This document shows, one piece after another, positions 27,355 to 34,701 of a stretch of 64,000 nucleotides of DNA. Under the pieces are notes generated by a model, which was not told the DNA's origin, made no database searches, and saw only the letters and a list, made by a program, of their open reading frames with translations. The number at the start of each line of letters is the position of its first letter. Position 1 is the stretch's first letter. The stretch is from Roseburia sp. (GTDB lineage Bacteria > Bacillota > Clostridia > Lachnospirales > Lachnospiraceae), in assembly GCA_026168605.1 (NCBI GenBank), contig JAPFDX010000012.1:246291-310290 (forward strand), written 5' to 3'. A program made the position numbers and the translations under genes.

Positions 27355-27894
27355 TTATCTCCCGCAGCCGCCGCAGCCCCCGCAGCCGCCCGCGGAATCT
27401 GCCACTGCAACGCTCCCCTCGTACAGCGAGGTCAGCGCACAAATCGCCTGCGCCGAAATCCCCTGCTCCGCTCCGGTAAATCCGAGTCCTTCCTCCGTGG
27501 TCGCCTTCACGTTCACCTGATCCGCGCCAATTCCAAGCGCCGACGCGATATTCTGCTCCATCTCTTCCATATACGGGCGCATCTTTGGACGCTGCGCGAT
27601 GATCGTCGCATCGATATTTTCAACGACGTACCCCCGCTCCCCGATCAGCTTAGCCACGCGCTCCAACAGCCTCACACTGGAAATCCCACGGTACTGCGGA
27701 TCGGTATCCGGAAAATGCTTTCCGATGTCCCCAAGTCCTGCCGCGCCCAGCAGCGCATCCATGACCGCGTGCAGCAGCACATCGGCATCCGAATGCCCCA
27801 AAAGCCCCAGGGTGTGCGGAATCTTCACACCTCCGACGATCAGATCCCTGTCCTCCACCAATTTATGCACATCATATCCCATTCCAACTCTCAT
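27355..27894 (-). CDS. ispF: 2-C-methyl-D-erythritol 2,4-cyclodiphosphate synthase with Gly/Cys tail
   Basis: About 179 residues. IspF cyclises CDP-ME-phosphate in the non-mevalonate isoprenoid pathway. Metal ligands are present: D and H of GMGYDVHKL and H of [37 protein letters not shown] and [12 protein letters not shown] are the usual family blocks. The start at 27894 ([12 protein letters not shown]) follows GGGAG; a longer frame to 28074 would overlap the previous gene. The core should end around [12 protein letters not shown]; here it is extended by a tail closing in [11 protein letters not shown], encoded by a 9-bp tandem repeat. The tail is not part of the known fold. Confidence 0.93.
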   Translation of the reverse strand: MRVGMGYDVHKLVEDRDLIVGGVKIPHTLGLLGHSDADVLLHAVMDALLGAAGLGDIGKHFPDTDPQYRGISSVRLLERVAKLIGERGYVVENIDATIIAQRPKMRPYMEEMEQNIASALGIGADQVNVKATTEEGLGFTGAEQGISAQAICALTSLYEGSVAVADSAGGCGGCGGCGR

Positions 27895-27952
27895 CGTTTT
27901 TCTCCCTTCCGGCAGCTTAACTCCGCTGCCACCAAAACTTCTCCATCCGCAC

Positions 27953-29032
27953 TCACTCGATCGGTCCCTCGTAAATAAATCCGTATCCCTCCGTCTCCAC
28001 GCGGGCGCGAAACCGCTCAAACACATCGCGCAACTGCGCAAGCTCACTCCGGTAGGTGTCGAGCGTGATCTCATCCTCCGGCGAGCCGACTTTCTGCGCC
28101 ATCCGCTTCGTCACGGGAACGCTGCCGTGAATGTAATCCATATACTGGTACATATCTGTGATCGTCGCCGCCTCATTGAACTCTGTCCCGTAAAAACGGA
28201 CATTTTCATAGGGGAGCAGACGCTCCATGCAGCGCTCTAAGGTATACAGATAGGTATCAAGCAGCCCTTTCTCATAGGCGTCATCCCACCATACAATACT
28301 ATACGGCGGGATAAAAAACAAGAACTCCGTGTCCGGATTTTCCAGTACGCGCGCTTCCAGACGGTCGATATTTTCTGTCACATAGGCGTCCTGCCACGTC
28401 AGCGGCTTCGCCTCCTGCACAGCCCCCGCACCCGGACAGTGCATTTTAAGCACGCCCTCCGGTCCCACCGGAACATCCTTGTTTAACTGGTAGATCAGTC
28501 CCTCCTGATAATTCTCATCCTGCGACGTCTCGATCATATCGGGAATTTTTCCACCGATAATATCCATATTCCAGAGATATTCCACATCGTCAAACGGATT
28601 TTCGTTGACCAGAAATTCCACGTCGTCCGATATGGTCTGCATATCCGGCGGATTGTAGAAAGAAAAAACATCCACCCCGTAAAACACATGGGAAATCTCA
28701 TGATTTTCAAACGCGATATCGAGATAATCATCCAGGAGCGGCGCTGCTGCAGAACCGCCGACCGCCTTGACCGTCTCACAGCCAAAACGCTCCTTTAACG
28801 TATCGGTATTCATGCTCATGACAACCGAGGAACCCGCAAGCACCCCCTCGTACTCAAAATTTTTGAGCATTCCGGGCACCTGGTATTCCTTTTCATCCTC
28901 CACCGCCTTGAGCCCAAACCACGGCGCATGGTAATGGAAAAACGGATCGACGAGATACACAAGCAGGGCAGCCCCGCCAAGAAACAGCGCAACTGCAAGC
29001 AGCAACTGGTATATTTTTCTGTGACCTTTCAT
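27953..29032 (-). CDS. SGNH/AlgJ-like envelope protein, partner of the MBOAT protein
   Basis: 359 residues with one N-terminal membrane segment ([19 protein letters not shown]) and an extracellular body. [18 protein letters not shown] is a GxS motif like block I of SGNH hydrolases, and [18 protein letters not shown] with a later [14 protein letters not shown] may supply the other blocks (the H of IHGS). Proteins of this layout sit next to MBOAT genes (as AlgJ/AlgX or DltD do) and help acetylate or acylate a surface polymer. Here the MBOAT gene is 9 bp upstream. Substrate and polymer are not known, and the active-site assignment is by eye. Confidence 0.7.
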   Translation of the reverse strand: MKGHRKIYQLLLAVALFLGGAALLVYLVDPFFHYHAPWFGLKAVEDEKEYQVPGMLKNFEYEGVLAGSSVVMSMNTDTLKERFGCETVKAVGGSAAAPLLDDYLDIAFENHEISHVFYGVDVFSFYNPPDMQTISDDVEFLVNENPFDDVEYLWNMDIIGGKIPDMIETSQDENYQEGLIYQLNKDVPVGPEGVLKMHCPGAGAVQEAKPLTWQDAYVTENIDRLEARVLENPDTEFLFFIPPYSIVWWDDAYEKGLLDTYLYTLERCMERLLPYENVRFYGTEFNEAATITDMYQYMDYIHGSVPVTKRMAQKVGSPEDEITLDTYRSELAQLRDVFERFRARVETEGYGFIYEGPIE

Positions 29033-29041
29033 GCGCGCCTC

Positions 29042-30547
29042 CTAAAAATTAAAATACAAAAACTTTGTGACGCCGGCAAACGAGAGAACGCTAAACGTAA
29101 AGAGAAGCGCCAGCATCCATATTTTCACCGACGACGCTTCACGCGCGCACACACTTTCGTAAGCATTTTTTCTCGTACAGAAAAATGCGGAAAGTCCAAG
29201 CAACAACAGAAGGATCAGCATTGGATAGCCCGCCGCCAGCCCCTCGGCTCCCACGCGCTCAAGAAGCAGCCTGCCCGGATAATTCCACGACGCCTCCGTC
29301 TGTCCTGCAAGTTCCCAGACTGCGCCCGTGTAGGAAAAAGAAAACAATTTCCGGTAAAACTGCACGGCAACGGAAATGGAACCGCTCCGAAACAGCACCC
29401 ACGCGAGATTTACAAAGGAGAACGTGATCAGCCAGCGCACCCATTTGTGGAGTTTCTCAAACAATGACTCGACACACATCAGCACGCCGTGCGCCACGCC
29501 CCAGAGCACAAAGCTCCACGCCGCGCCGTGCCAGATACCGCTGATGAAAAACACGATCATGATATTGCGCAGACGTTTTACCTGCCCGCATCTGCTGCCG
29601 CCGAGCGGAATATAGATATACTGTGTAAAAAACTCATTTAAGGTAATGTGCCAGCGGTTCCAAAACTCCTTGATCGACAGGGACTTATACGGGGAATTGA
29701 AATTCTGCGGCAGATTGATGTGCAGCATCCAGCCCAGTCCGACCGCCATATCACAGTACCCGCTGAAATCAAAATAAATCTGGAAAGTATAGCACAGCAT
29801 CACCACAAACGCGCTCACCGCGTCAAGTCCCGCGATATTTCCGTAGCCATAGTCCACCACCACGCCGAGCTTGTCCGCAAGCAGCACTTTCTTGGCAAGA
29901 CCCGCGATAAACAGGCACGCCCCCATCTCCATGGGGCTTCGCCCATCCTGCATCCAGTCCGCACGGCGAAAAAGCGCTCCCGCATCCGTTCCGATCCTTC
30001 GAAACTGCGGAACGAGGTCTTTATGGCTCACGATCGGACCAGCCACAAGCTGCGGGAAAAACGTGACAAAGTTCATATAATCAAGCATCGCGTAGTGTGA
30101 CGCTCTCCGGCACATCCGGTCCACAATAAACGAAATCTGCTGGAATGTAAAAAAGCTGATGCCGAGCGGCAGCGCAATATTTTTTACAGTAAGTCCGGTA
30201 TCGATCACCTGATTGATATTCCGGACAAAAAAATCGTAATATTTAAAATAGAATAGAAGCCCCAGATTAAACGCGATCCCCAAAATTCCAAGAATCCTGT
30301 ACACCCGCTCCGGCTTCTGCCCGCGCTCACCAAACCACTCCATCAGCCAGCTAATCAAATAATTTCCAAATACGCTCGCCAGGATCAGCACAATGTATTC
30401 CGGGTGTCCGTACCCGTAAAAGACAAGCGACAGCAGCACAAGCGCCGCCTGCGCAAGTTTCTGCAGCCCCAGACGGCTGCCTCCATACCACACCAGCAGC
30501 ACAACCGGAAAAAACACAAACACAAACAGATATGAGTTAAATAACAT
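29042..30547 (-). CDS. MBOAT-family O-acyltransferase (AlgI/DltB-like)
   Basis: 501 residues with about ten or more hydrophobic segments. The MBOAT signature region is FWNRWHITLNEFFTQYIYIPLGGSR, followed by the catalytic histidine in FFISGIWHGAAWSFVLWG. Such proteins pass acyl groups across the membrane onto cell-surface polymers. The gene begins 6 bp after the sortase gene and ends 9 bp before the SGNH-like gene, so the pair is probably coupled. AlgI-type proteins O-acetylate polysaccharide; DltB handles D-alanine, but no dltA or dltC is seen here, so O-acetylation of a wall polymer is the simpler reading. Confidence 0.9.
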   Translation of the reverse strand: MLFNSYLFVFVFFPVVLLVWYGGSRLGLQKLAQAALVLLSLVFYGYGHPEYIVLILASVFGNYLISWLMEWFGERGQKPERVYRILGILGIAFNLGLLFYFKYYDFFVRNINQVIDTGLTVKNIALPLGISFFTFQQISFIVDRMCRRASHYAMLDYMNFVTFFPQLVAGPIVSHKDLVPQFRRIGTDAGALFRRADWMQDGRSPMEMGACLFIAGLAKKVLLADKLGVVVDYGYGNIAGLDAVSAFVVMLCYTFQIYFDFSGYCDMAVGLGWMLHINLPQNFNSPYKSLSIKEFWNRWHITLNEFFTQYIYIPLGGSRCGQVKRLRNIMIVFFISGIWHGAAWSFVLWGVAHGVLMCVESLFEKLHKWVRWLITFSFVNLAWVLFRSGSISVAVQFYRKLFSFSYTGAVWELAGQTEASWNYPGRLLLERVGAEGLAAGYPMLILLLLLGLSAFFCTRKNAYESVCAREASSVKIWMLALLFTFSVLSFAGVTKFLYFNF

Positions 30548-30553
30548 CTTTCA

Positions 30554-31429
30554 CTACTCCTCATTTTTCAATTCCGTGCCGACGGCATTTTCCTCACCGC
30601 CGGACAGATAATACGCCTCCTCTGTGAGCTTTCCGACCACAAGATACCTCTTCGGGCGCTCCCCGTTCACGCAGGTGGACAGTGTGATCAGCCGGTCCTC
30701 CGGCAGGATCTCCATGTCCTCCCGGATATGCGACACACTGCTGCCCTCGCTCTCCGTGCGCAGGTCCTGCAAAAAAGCATCCCTGCCCTCCGGCGTCGTC
30801 ACCTCATAGTATGCCGGAATGTAGGCGTCCGTAAACTTTACCGCCGCATAGATCTCGTAGGTCAGACGCCTGTCCTCGGTGTATACAATGATCTGCCGGT
30901 TCTCGTCAAAAAACTCCCTCTCCTCAAAGGAATGGAGGCAGCCAAACATACTTCCATTTTTCATATTGTGTCCGTAAAGTACGACATTATAATCCGAAAA
31001 ATCTTTTGCATTGACCTTATTTGTATAGATACATCCCGGATAGCCCTGCGAATGATCCAGATTCCGGTCCAGATAATAGTTGTCCGTCTCACTCTGCAGC
31101 ACCGGATAGTCCACCTGCGTGCCCGGGACGGTGATCCACGCATAGATGTCCTCATTTTCTGCGCGCAGTTCGTCGAAATCGTAAACCGCCTCGCAGAACA
31201 CGCCCTCCGGCTCCTCAGTCTCCTCCGGGTATACCGCCTCGGTCTGCTCTGTGTCGCGCAGCTTGTCAAACTGATCCTCGCCCTGATTTAATTTATAATA
31301 GTAGACACCCGCATAGCAAAAGCAGCCCACTGCAATGACAGCCAGTACTCCTGTGACGGCAAGAAACACCGTGTTCTTCCACCACTGCTTTCTCCGCTCC
31401 TCTTTTCGGCGTTCTCTTAAGCTCATCAT
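30554..31429 (-). CDS. Class B sortase
   Basis: 291 residues. An N-terminal membrane anchor (VFLAVTGVLAVIAVGCFCYAGV) is followed by the sortase barrel. The catalytic triad is in place: His154 in LYGHNMKNGSMF, Cys253 in LITLSTCVNG and Arg261 in KRYLVVG. The domain start DIYAWITVPGTQVDYPVLQ and the extra helix between strands fit SrtB. SrtB enzymes join surface proteins to peptidoglycan or build pili. The nearest likely substrate is encoded just upstream (31658-32341) with an SPKTA sorting motif. AAGGAG lies before two adjacent ATGs; the upstream one is used. Confidence 0.93.
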   Translation of the reverse strand: MMSLRERRKEERRKQWWKNTVFLAVTGVLAVIAVGCFCYAGVYYYKLNQGEDQFDKLRDTEQTEAVYPEETEEPEGVFCEAVYDFDELRAENEDIYAWITVPGTQVDYPVLQSETDNYYLDRNLDHSQGYPGCIYTNKVNAKDFSDYNVVLYGHNMKNGSMFGCLHSFEEREFFDENRQIIVYTEDRRLTYEIYAAVKFTDAYIPAYYEVTTPEGRDAFLQDLRTESEGSSVSHIREDMEILPEDRLITLSTCVNGERPKRYLVVGKLTEEAYYLSGGEENAVGTELKNEE

Positions 31430-31523
31430 CCGTACTCCTTTTCTTCCTTCATTCGCAATACCTCTCTATTGTAATGCCATCCGCATATCTTTTTCCAGTA
31501 TTTTTATCATTTTTCAAAATTTT

Positions 31524-31574
31524 TTTATAGGATTCGGGTGTAAAAACCCCTTTTGACACTCGAATCTTTATAGG
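31524..31574. repeat. Minimal fold-back element (terminal repeats back to back)
   Basis: GATTCGGGTGT and ACACTCGAATC (31531-31565) face each other with only a few bases between and with TATAG/CTATA flanks. They are the ends of the 311-bp repeat without its interior. It lies in the gap between the surface protein gene and the sortase gene, next to a terminator. Confidence 0.7.
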
Positions 31575-31612
31575 GAAAAAAGGAGACCGGAAAATGTTTC
31601 CACTTTCCGGTC
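31575..31612 (-). terminator. Terminator behind the SPKTA surface protein gene
   Basis: GACCGGAAA and TTTCCGGTC pair (31585-31612), with TCCTTTTTTT following on the minus strand. It should limit read-through from the surface protein gene into the sortase gene. Confidence 0.75.
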
Positions 31613-31657
31613 ATCCTCTCCACCACACAAAGACGTTATCTTCTTTTTTCTGTGAAC

Positions 31658-32341
31658 TTATGCTCTTTTCTTTCTGCTTACCAGTACAAGAACTGCCGCA
31701 CCAGCTACCAGACCAGCTACCATAACCATAGCCACGCCATTCTCTGCTGTTTTCGGAGATGTGCTCTGTGTCTGTGTTTCCTGTGCTGCTGCCATATCAG
31801 CCTTCAGGGACTCATAGTACTCCGGAGAGTATCCGCCCTCGGACTGTGCCTCTGCAACTCTTACCACTGCCATCTGTGAGAAAGATGTGAACGTAGCCAC
31901 AACAGCTCCGTCCTTTGCAGTTGCCGGCTCTTTCACCCATGTTCCCTTGTTTCCAACATTGTGAAGCACATAAACCTCATCGCCTGCCTTCACTACCGGA
32001 ACTTTAAAGGTCAATGTGATCGGGTTCTCCTCGGATGCACCGTCCACATGGTAATCACCGATGGATAATACATCTGTCTTCTCTCCAAATGTTTTCACAA
32101 CAGCATCTTTTGCTGCTGCCTTTGCCTCTGCTGTCATCTCTTTGCGTACAACGGTAACTGCCTTGCCGTTTGCATCCACTGCATCTGCCGGTACAAGCGT
32201 ATCGTTCATGATCACGCTGCCGCTGTAATCAGGCTTCTGCTCAGGCTCACTTGGCAATGTAGGGCTCTGCGCCGCAAATGCAGTTACACTCATAGATAAT
32301 GTCAATACCATAGCTGCCACTGTTGCAATCATCTTCTTCAT
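31658..32341 (-). CDS. Secreted protein with SPKTA-type cell-wall sorting signal
   Basis: 227 residues. A classic signal peptide (MKKMIATVAAMVLTLSMSVTAFA, cleavage near AFAA) starts it. The end is a sorting signal: SPKTAENG about 33 residues from the C-terminus, a hydrophobic stretch (VAMVMVAGLVAGAAVLVLV) and the basic tail SRKKRA. SPKTA is close to the SPKTG-like motifs known for some clostridial SrtB enzymes, and a class B sortase gene lies directly downstream. The middle has a domain with FKVPVVKAGDEVYVLHNVGNKGTWV that I cannot assign to a named family. It is probably a cell-wall-attached protein; its role is unknown. Confidence 0.8.
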   Translation of the reverse strand: MKKMIATVAAMVLTLSMSVTAFAAQSPTLPSEPEQKPDYSGSVIMNDTLVPADAVDANGKAVTVVRKEMTAEAKAAAKDAVVKTFGEKTDVLSIGDYHVDGASEENPITLTFKVPVVKAGDEVYVLHNVGNKGTWVKEPATAKDGAVVATFTSFSQMAVVRVAEAQSEGGYSPEYYESLKADMAAAQETQTQSTSPKTAENGVAMVMVAGLVAGAAVLVLVSRKKRA

Positions 32342-32405
32342 TGGTCTTCTCTCCCTATTCTTTTATTTTTGTGTGGTCTTTTATATCAACGCAAACGCGC
32401 CAATA

Positions 32406-33497
32406 TCAGTTTTTTCTGCCAGACGGTCCGTCCTCTTCCAGATAAAATATCTCCAGTATCAGTTCATAAAGTCCCTGTTCATCCACATGATATTCTTCAT
32501 AATATCCACCGATCACCTGCTCTCCCGGCACGACATACAAGCTCTCGTCCGAAAAATCACACTGCAACCCCAAGAGCACCAGCGACAGGATCTGTGCATC
32601 GGACAGATTCGTCAGCATGGAGTCCGAAACCTGCTCATACATCCGAAACGGGGTCCGGATATCCTCCTTTGTGTAGGCGATCGCTTTTTCAATAAAAGCG
32701 GTCAGGTACTGCTTCTGTCTCTGCAGGCGGTACTCTGCGCTGTAATCCTCCTCGCAGTCACGGACGCGGATATACTGGTATGCCTGCTCATTGTTCAGCG
32801 TGATCTCCTCTCCCGCCTTGTGTCCGTCCAGATCCTCCATAAGTGTGACGGAAACACCTCCGACCATGCCATTGAGCGCCTCGATAGCATTCAGGCTGAA
32901 AGTCACATAGGCATCCACCGGCTGATGATAAAAAAGTCGCGAGACGGACTGCTGCATCAGTTCACAGCTCCTGTTCCCTCCGTCTCCATATGCATACTGC
33001 AGGGCAAGGTGATCTTTGATCACCCCCGTCGACGTTCCTTCCGTGTCAAAGCAGGCGATCTCCGTCATGGTATCGCGCGGGATCGCAACAACGGAAAGCT
33101 TGTCCTGCTCCGCATCGACAACCACCAGAAAATTGGCGTCCGACTGTGCACCGGTCCGCATCCCCGTGCCCTCCGCCACCATATCATTCTCCGTGTCGAT
33201 ACCCATGCAGAGGATCGTGTAGATTTCTTCGTTTCTGCGGTACCCTCTGCCATTCCACGAGACTGTATCCGGAAGAACGCGATCGATGAGCTCACTGTCA
33301 TATGCATCCCATGCATCCGCCGTCACCGCCTGTCCCTTTAGGCTGCGCAGACTTCCGAAATAAAGCAGCGCTCCTGCCAAGGCGACTGCCAAAGTCACTC
33401 CTGCAACTGTGCCAAAAACATACCGCCCCCATCTTCTCTTCTTCGTTCCTGCCCGGATGACAAAAGCCCTCTTGTTTCCACTCTTTTTCCACATCAT
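32406..33497 (-). CDS. LytR-CpsA-Psr (LCP) family protein
   Basis: 363 residues, one N-terminal membrane segment (YVFGTVAGVTLAVALAGALLYFG) and an extracellular LCP domain. Family marks: YTILCMGIDTE at the start of the domain, SDANFLVVVDAEQDKLSVVAIPRDT (catalytic Arg and Asp region), FSLNAIEALNGMVGGVSV and YIRVRDCEEDYSAEYRLQRQKQYL. LCP proteins transfer teichoic acid or polysaccharide from lipid carrier to peptidoglycan. GGAGG precedes the ATG. It heads the surface-protein/sortase/MBOAT cluster. Upstream, an 11-nt G tract lies between possible -35 and -10 elements (see 33515-33546). Confidence 0.92.
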   Translation of the reverse strand: MMWKKSGNKRAFVIRAGTKKRRWGRYVFGTVAGVTLAVALAGALLYFGSLRSLKGQAVTADAWDAYDSELIDRVLPDTVSWNGRGYRRNEEIYTILCMGIDTENDMVAEGTGMRTGAQSDANFLVVVDAEQDKLSVVAIPRDTMTEIACFDTEGTSTGVIKDHLALQYAYGDGGNRSCELMQQSVSRLFYHQPVDAYVTFSLNAIEALNGMVGGVSVTLMEDLDGHKAGEEITLNNEQAYQYIRVRDCEEDYSAEYRLQRQKQYLTAFIEKAIAYTKEDIRTPFRMYEQVSDSMLTNLSDAQILSLVLLGLQCDFSDESLYVVPGEQVIGGYYEEYHVDEQGLYELILEIFYLEEDGPSGRKN

Positions 33498-33514
33498 TCC
33501 AATTCCTCCGTTTC

Positions 33515-33546
33515 ATTTTACCCCCCCCCCCTACAATTTTCGTCAA
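33515..33546 (-). promoter_or_regulatory. Putative LCP promoter with G11 tract in the spacer
   Basis: On the minus strand TTGACG (33541-33546) and TAAAAT (33515-33520) are 20 nt apart, and 11 of those 20 nt are a run of G (33521-33531). The best spacer is 17, so loss of three G would make this a near-consensus promoter. The leader would be short, about 15-20 nt, with GGAGG in it. A simple homopolymer in this place is the typical layout of slipped-strand phase variation, but no variants can be seen in one sequence. Confidence 0.45.
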
Positions 33547-33646
33547 GTACTAATTCCCTGTTTTTTCACACTTTTTTCACAAATGGGGATGACTGACTAT
33601 TTCGCTGGTACGATGTATGAAAAAGATGGAAACCCTCGCTTCTGCG

Positions 33647-33655
33647 TGATATAAT
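33647..33655 (+). promoter_or_regulatory. Extended -10 promoter of the VOC gene
   Basis: TGATATAAT is an extended -10 hexamer (TGnTATAAT) 28 nt before the VOC start codon; no clear -35 is seen upstream, as is common for this promoter type. Confidence 0.5.
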
Positions 33656-33682
33656 TTTTATTGTGGGAAGGGGGAAATAAGA

Positions 33683-34075
33683 ATGAAATTAAACGCAATC
33701 CATCACGTTGCAATCATTGTGTCTGACATTGAGTCCGCAAAGGATTTTTACGTCTCCAAGCTTGGCTTTGAGATCATCCGGGAAAATTACCGGGATCAGA
33801 GAAATGACTGGAAACTGGATTTAAAAATCGGAGACGGGGAACATACGGTTGAACTGGAAATCTTCGCGGAACCGGATCCGCCAAAGCGCGTCAGCCGGCC
33901 GGAAGCCTGTGGTCTCCGCCATCTGGCATTCTGCGTGGAGGACGTGGATGCGACGGTCGCCGAACTGGAAAAACTCGGAATTGTATGTGAACCGATCCGG
34001 TATGACGACTATACGCATAAAAAAATGACTTTTTTCTTTGATCCGGATGGACTTCCACTGGAATTGCATGAGTGA
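33683..34075 (+). CDS. VOC-family protein (glyoxalase/bleomycin-resistance fold)
   Basis: 130 residues in two beta-alpha-beta-beta-beta modules. IHHVAIIVSDIESAKDFYVSKLGFEII is the first, with a metal-ligand His at about 7-8, and GLRHLAFCVEDVDATVAELEKLGIVCEP the second; DPDGLPLELHE closes it with the final Glu. This is the typical layout of VOC enzymes of the glyoxalase I-like SMU1112c group. The actual substrate is not predictable from sequence. AGGGGG lies at the right distance before the ATG. It is a single gene with its own promoter. Confidence 0.85.
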   Translation: MKLNAIHHVAIIVSDIESAKDFYVSKLGFEIIRENYRDQRNDWKLDLKIGDGEHTVELEIFAEPDPPKRVSRPEACGLRHLAFCVEDVDATVAELEKLGIVCEPIRYDDYTHKKMTFFFDPDGLPLELHE

Positions 34076-34093
34076 AGTATAAATGAAGTTGCC

Positions 34094-34402
34094 TATGGGT
34101 GTCGAAAGGGGATTTTACAAATTGCGACTGGCATAATTCACAAAGGATATTCTTTTTTGTTCAGGATTCCGAAGCTAAGAACTTCTAAAATGTTCTGAAT
34201 ATCGATAACGTGCAGGAACACAACCGCCCTCCATGCGCCATCCATGGCACAATTCGGGCTTTCGTCGGCATCCCTGCCGTCGAATTGCTGGAAGTTGACA
34301 GAACATTAAGAAGTTCTAAGCTTCTTCATATTCACAAATCAGAATATCCTTTGTGAATTTTTCCAATCCAATTTTTGAAAAACTCTTTCGACACCTGAAT
34401 TT
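34094..34402. repeat. Fold-back repeat (MITE-like), copy B, about 309 bp
   Basis: A diverged copy of the repeat at 26735-27045 in reversed orientation, directly behind the VOC stop codon. The end repeats are GGGTGTCGAAAGGGG on the left and CTTTCGACACC on the right. The internal arms (GAATTCCGAAGCTAAG-like stretches, AATGTTCTG, and the GC-rich centre with CGGCATCCCTGCCGTC) match copy A at most positions. Nothing codes for protein in it. Confidence 0.85.
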
Positions 34403-34454
34403 TATAAAAACAAAAACCCCTGAAAACTAAATAGTTTCCAAGGGCTGCTTTCAG

Positions 34455-34528
34455 TAGCGGAAGGGAGACTTGAACTCTCGACACCACGGGTATGAACCGT
34501 GTGCTCTAGCCAGCTGAGCTATTCCGCC
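34455..34528 (-). tRNA. tRNA-Met (CAT anticodon)
   Basis: 74 nt read on the minus strand: acceptor arm GGCGGAA/TTCCGCT, D-arm with AGCTCAGCTGGC, anticodon stem CACGG/CCGTG with loop TTCATAC, so anticodon CAT, and T-arm GAGAGTTCAAGTCTC. CCA is not encoded. It could be an elongator Met tRNA, or the Ile tRNA whose CAT is modified to lysidine; the acceptor and D-arm do not decide. Confidence 0.93.
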
Positions 34529-34543
34529 ATATTTAGATAAGTA

Positions 34544-34616
34544 TGGGACCTATAGGGCTCGAACCTATGACCCTCTGCTTGTAAGGCAGATGCTCTCCCA
34601 GCTGAGCTAAGATCCC
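34544..34616 (-). tRNA. tRNA-Val (TAC anticodon)
   Basis: 73 nt on the minus strand: acceptor arm GGGATCT/AGGTCCC, D-arm AGCTCAGCTGGGAGAGC, anticodon stem CTGCC with loop CTTACAA (anticodon TAC), T-arm ATAGGTTCGAGCCCTAT, discriminator A, CCA not encoded. It is the upstream member of a two-tRNA cluster with tRNA-Met, 15 bp apart. Confidence 0.95.
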
Positions 34617-34701
34617 ATATCTGTCGGTCGCTTACCGCAACCGACTTGATAAGTATACTACTTGTCTTTTTAATTGTCAACACCTTTTTTATATTTTTCT
34701 G

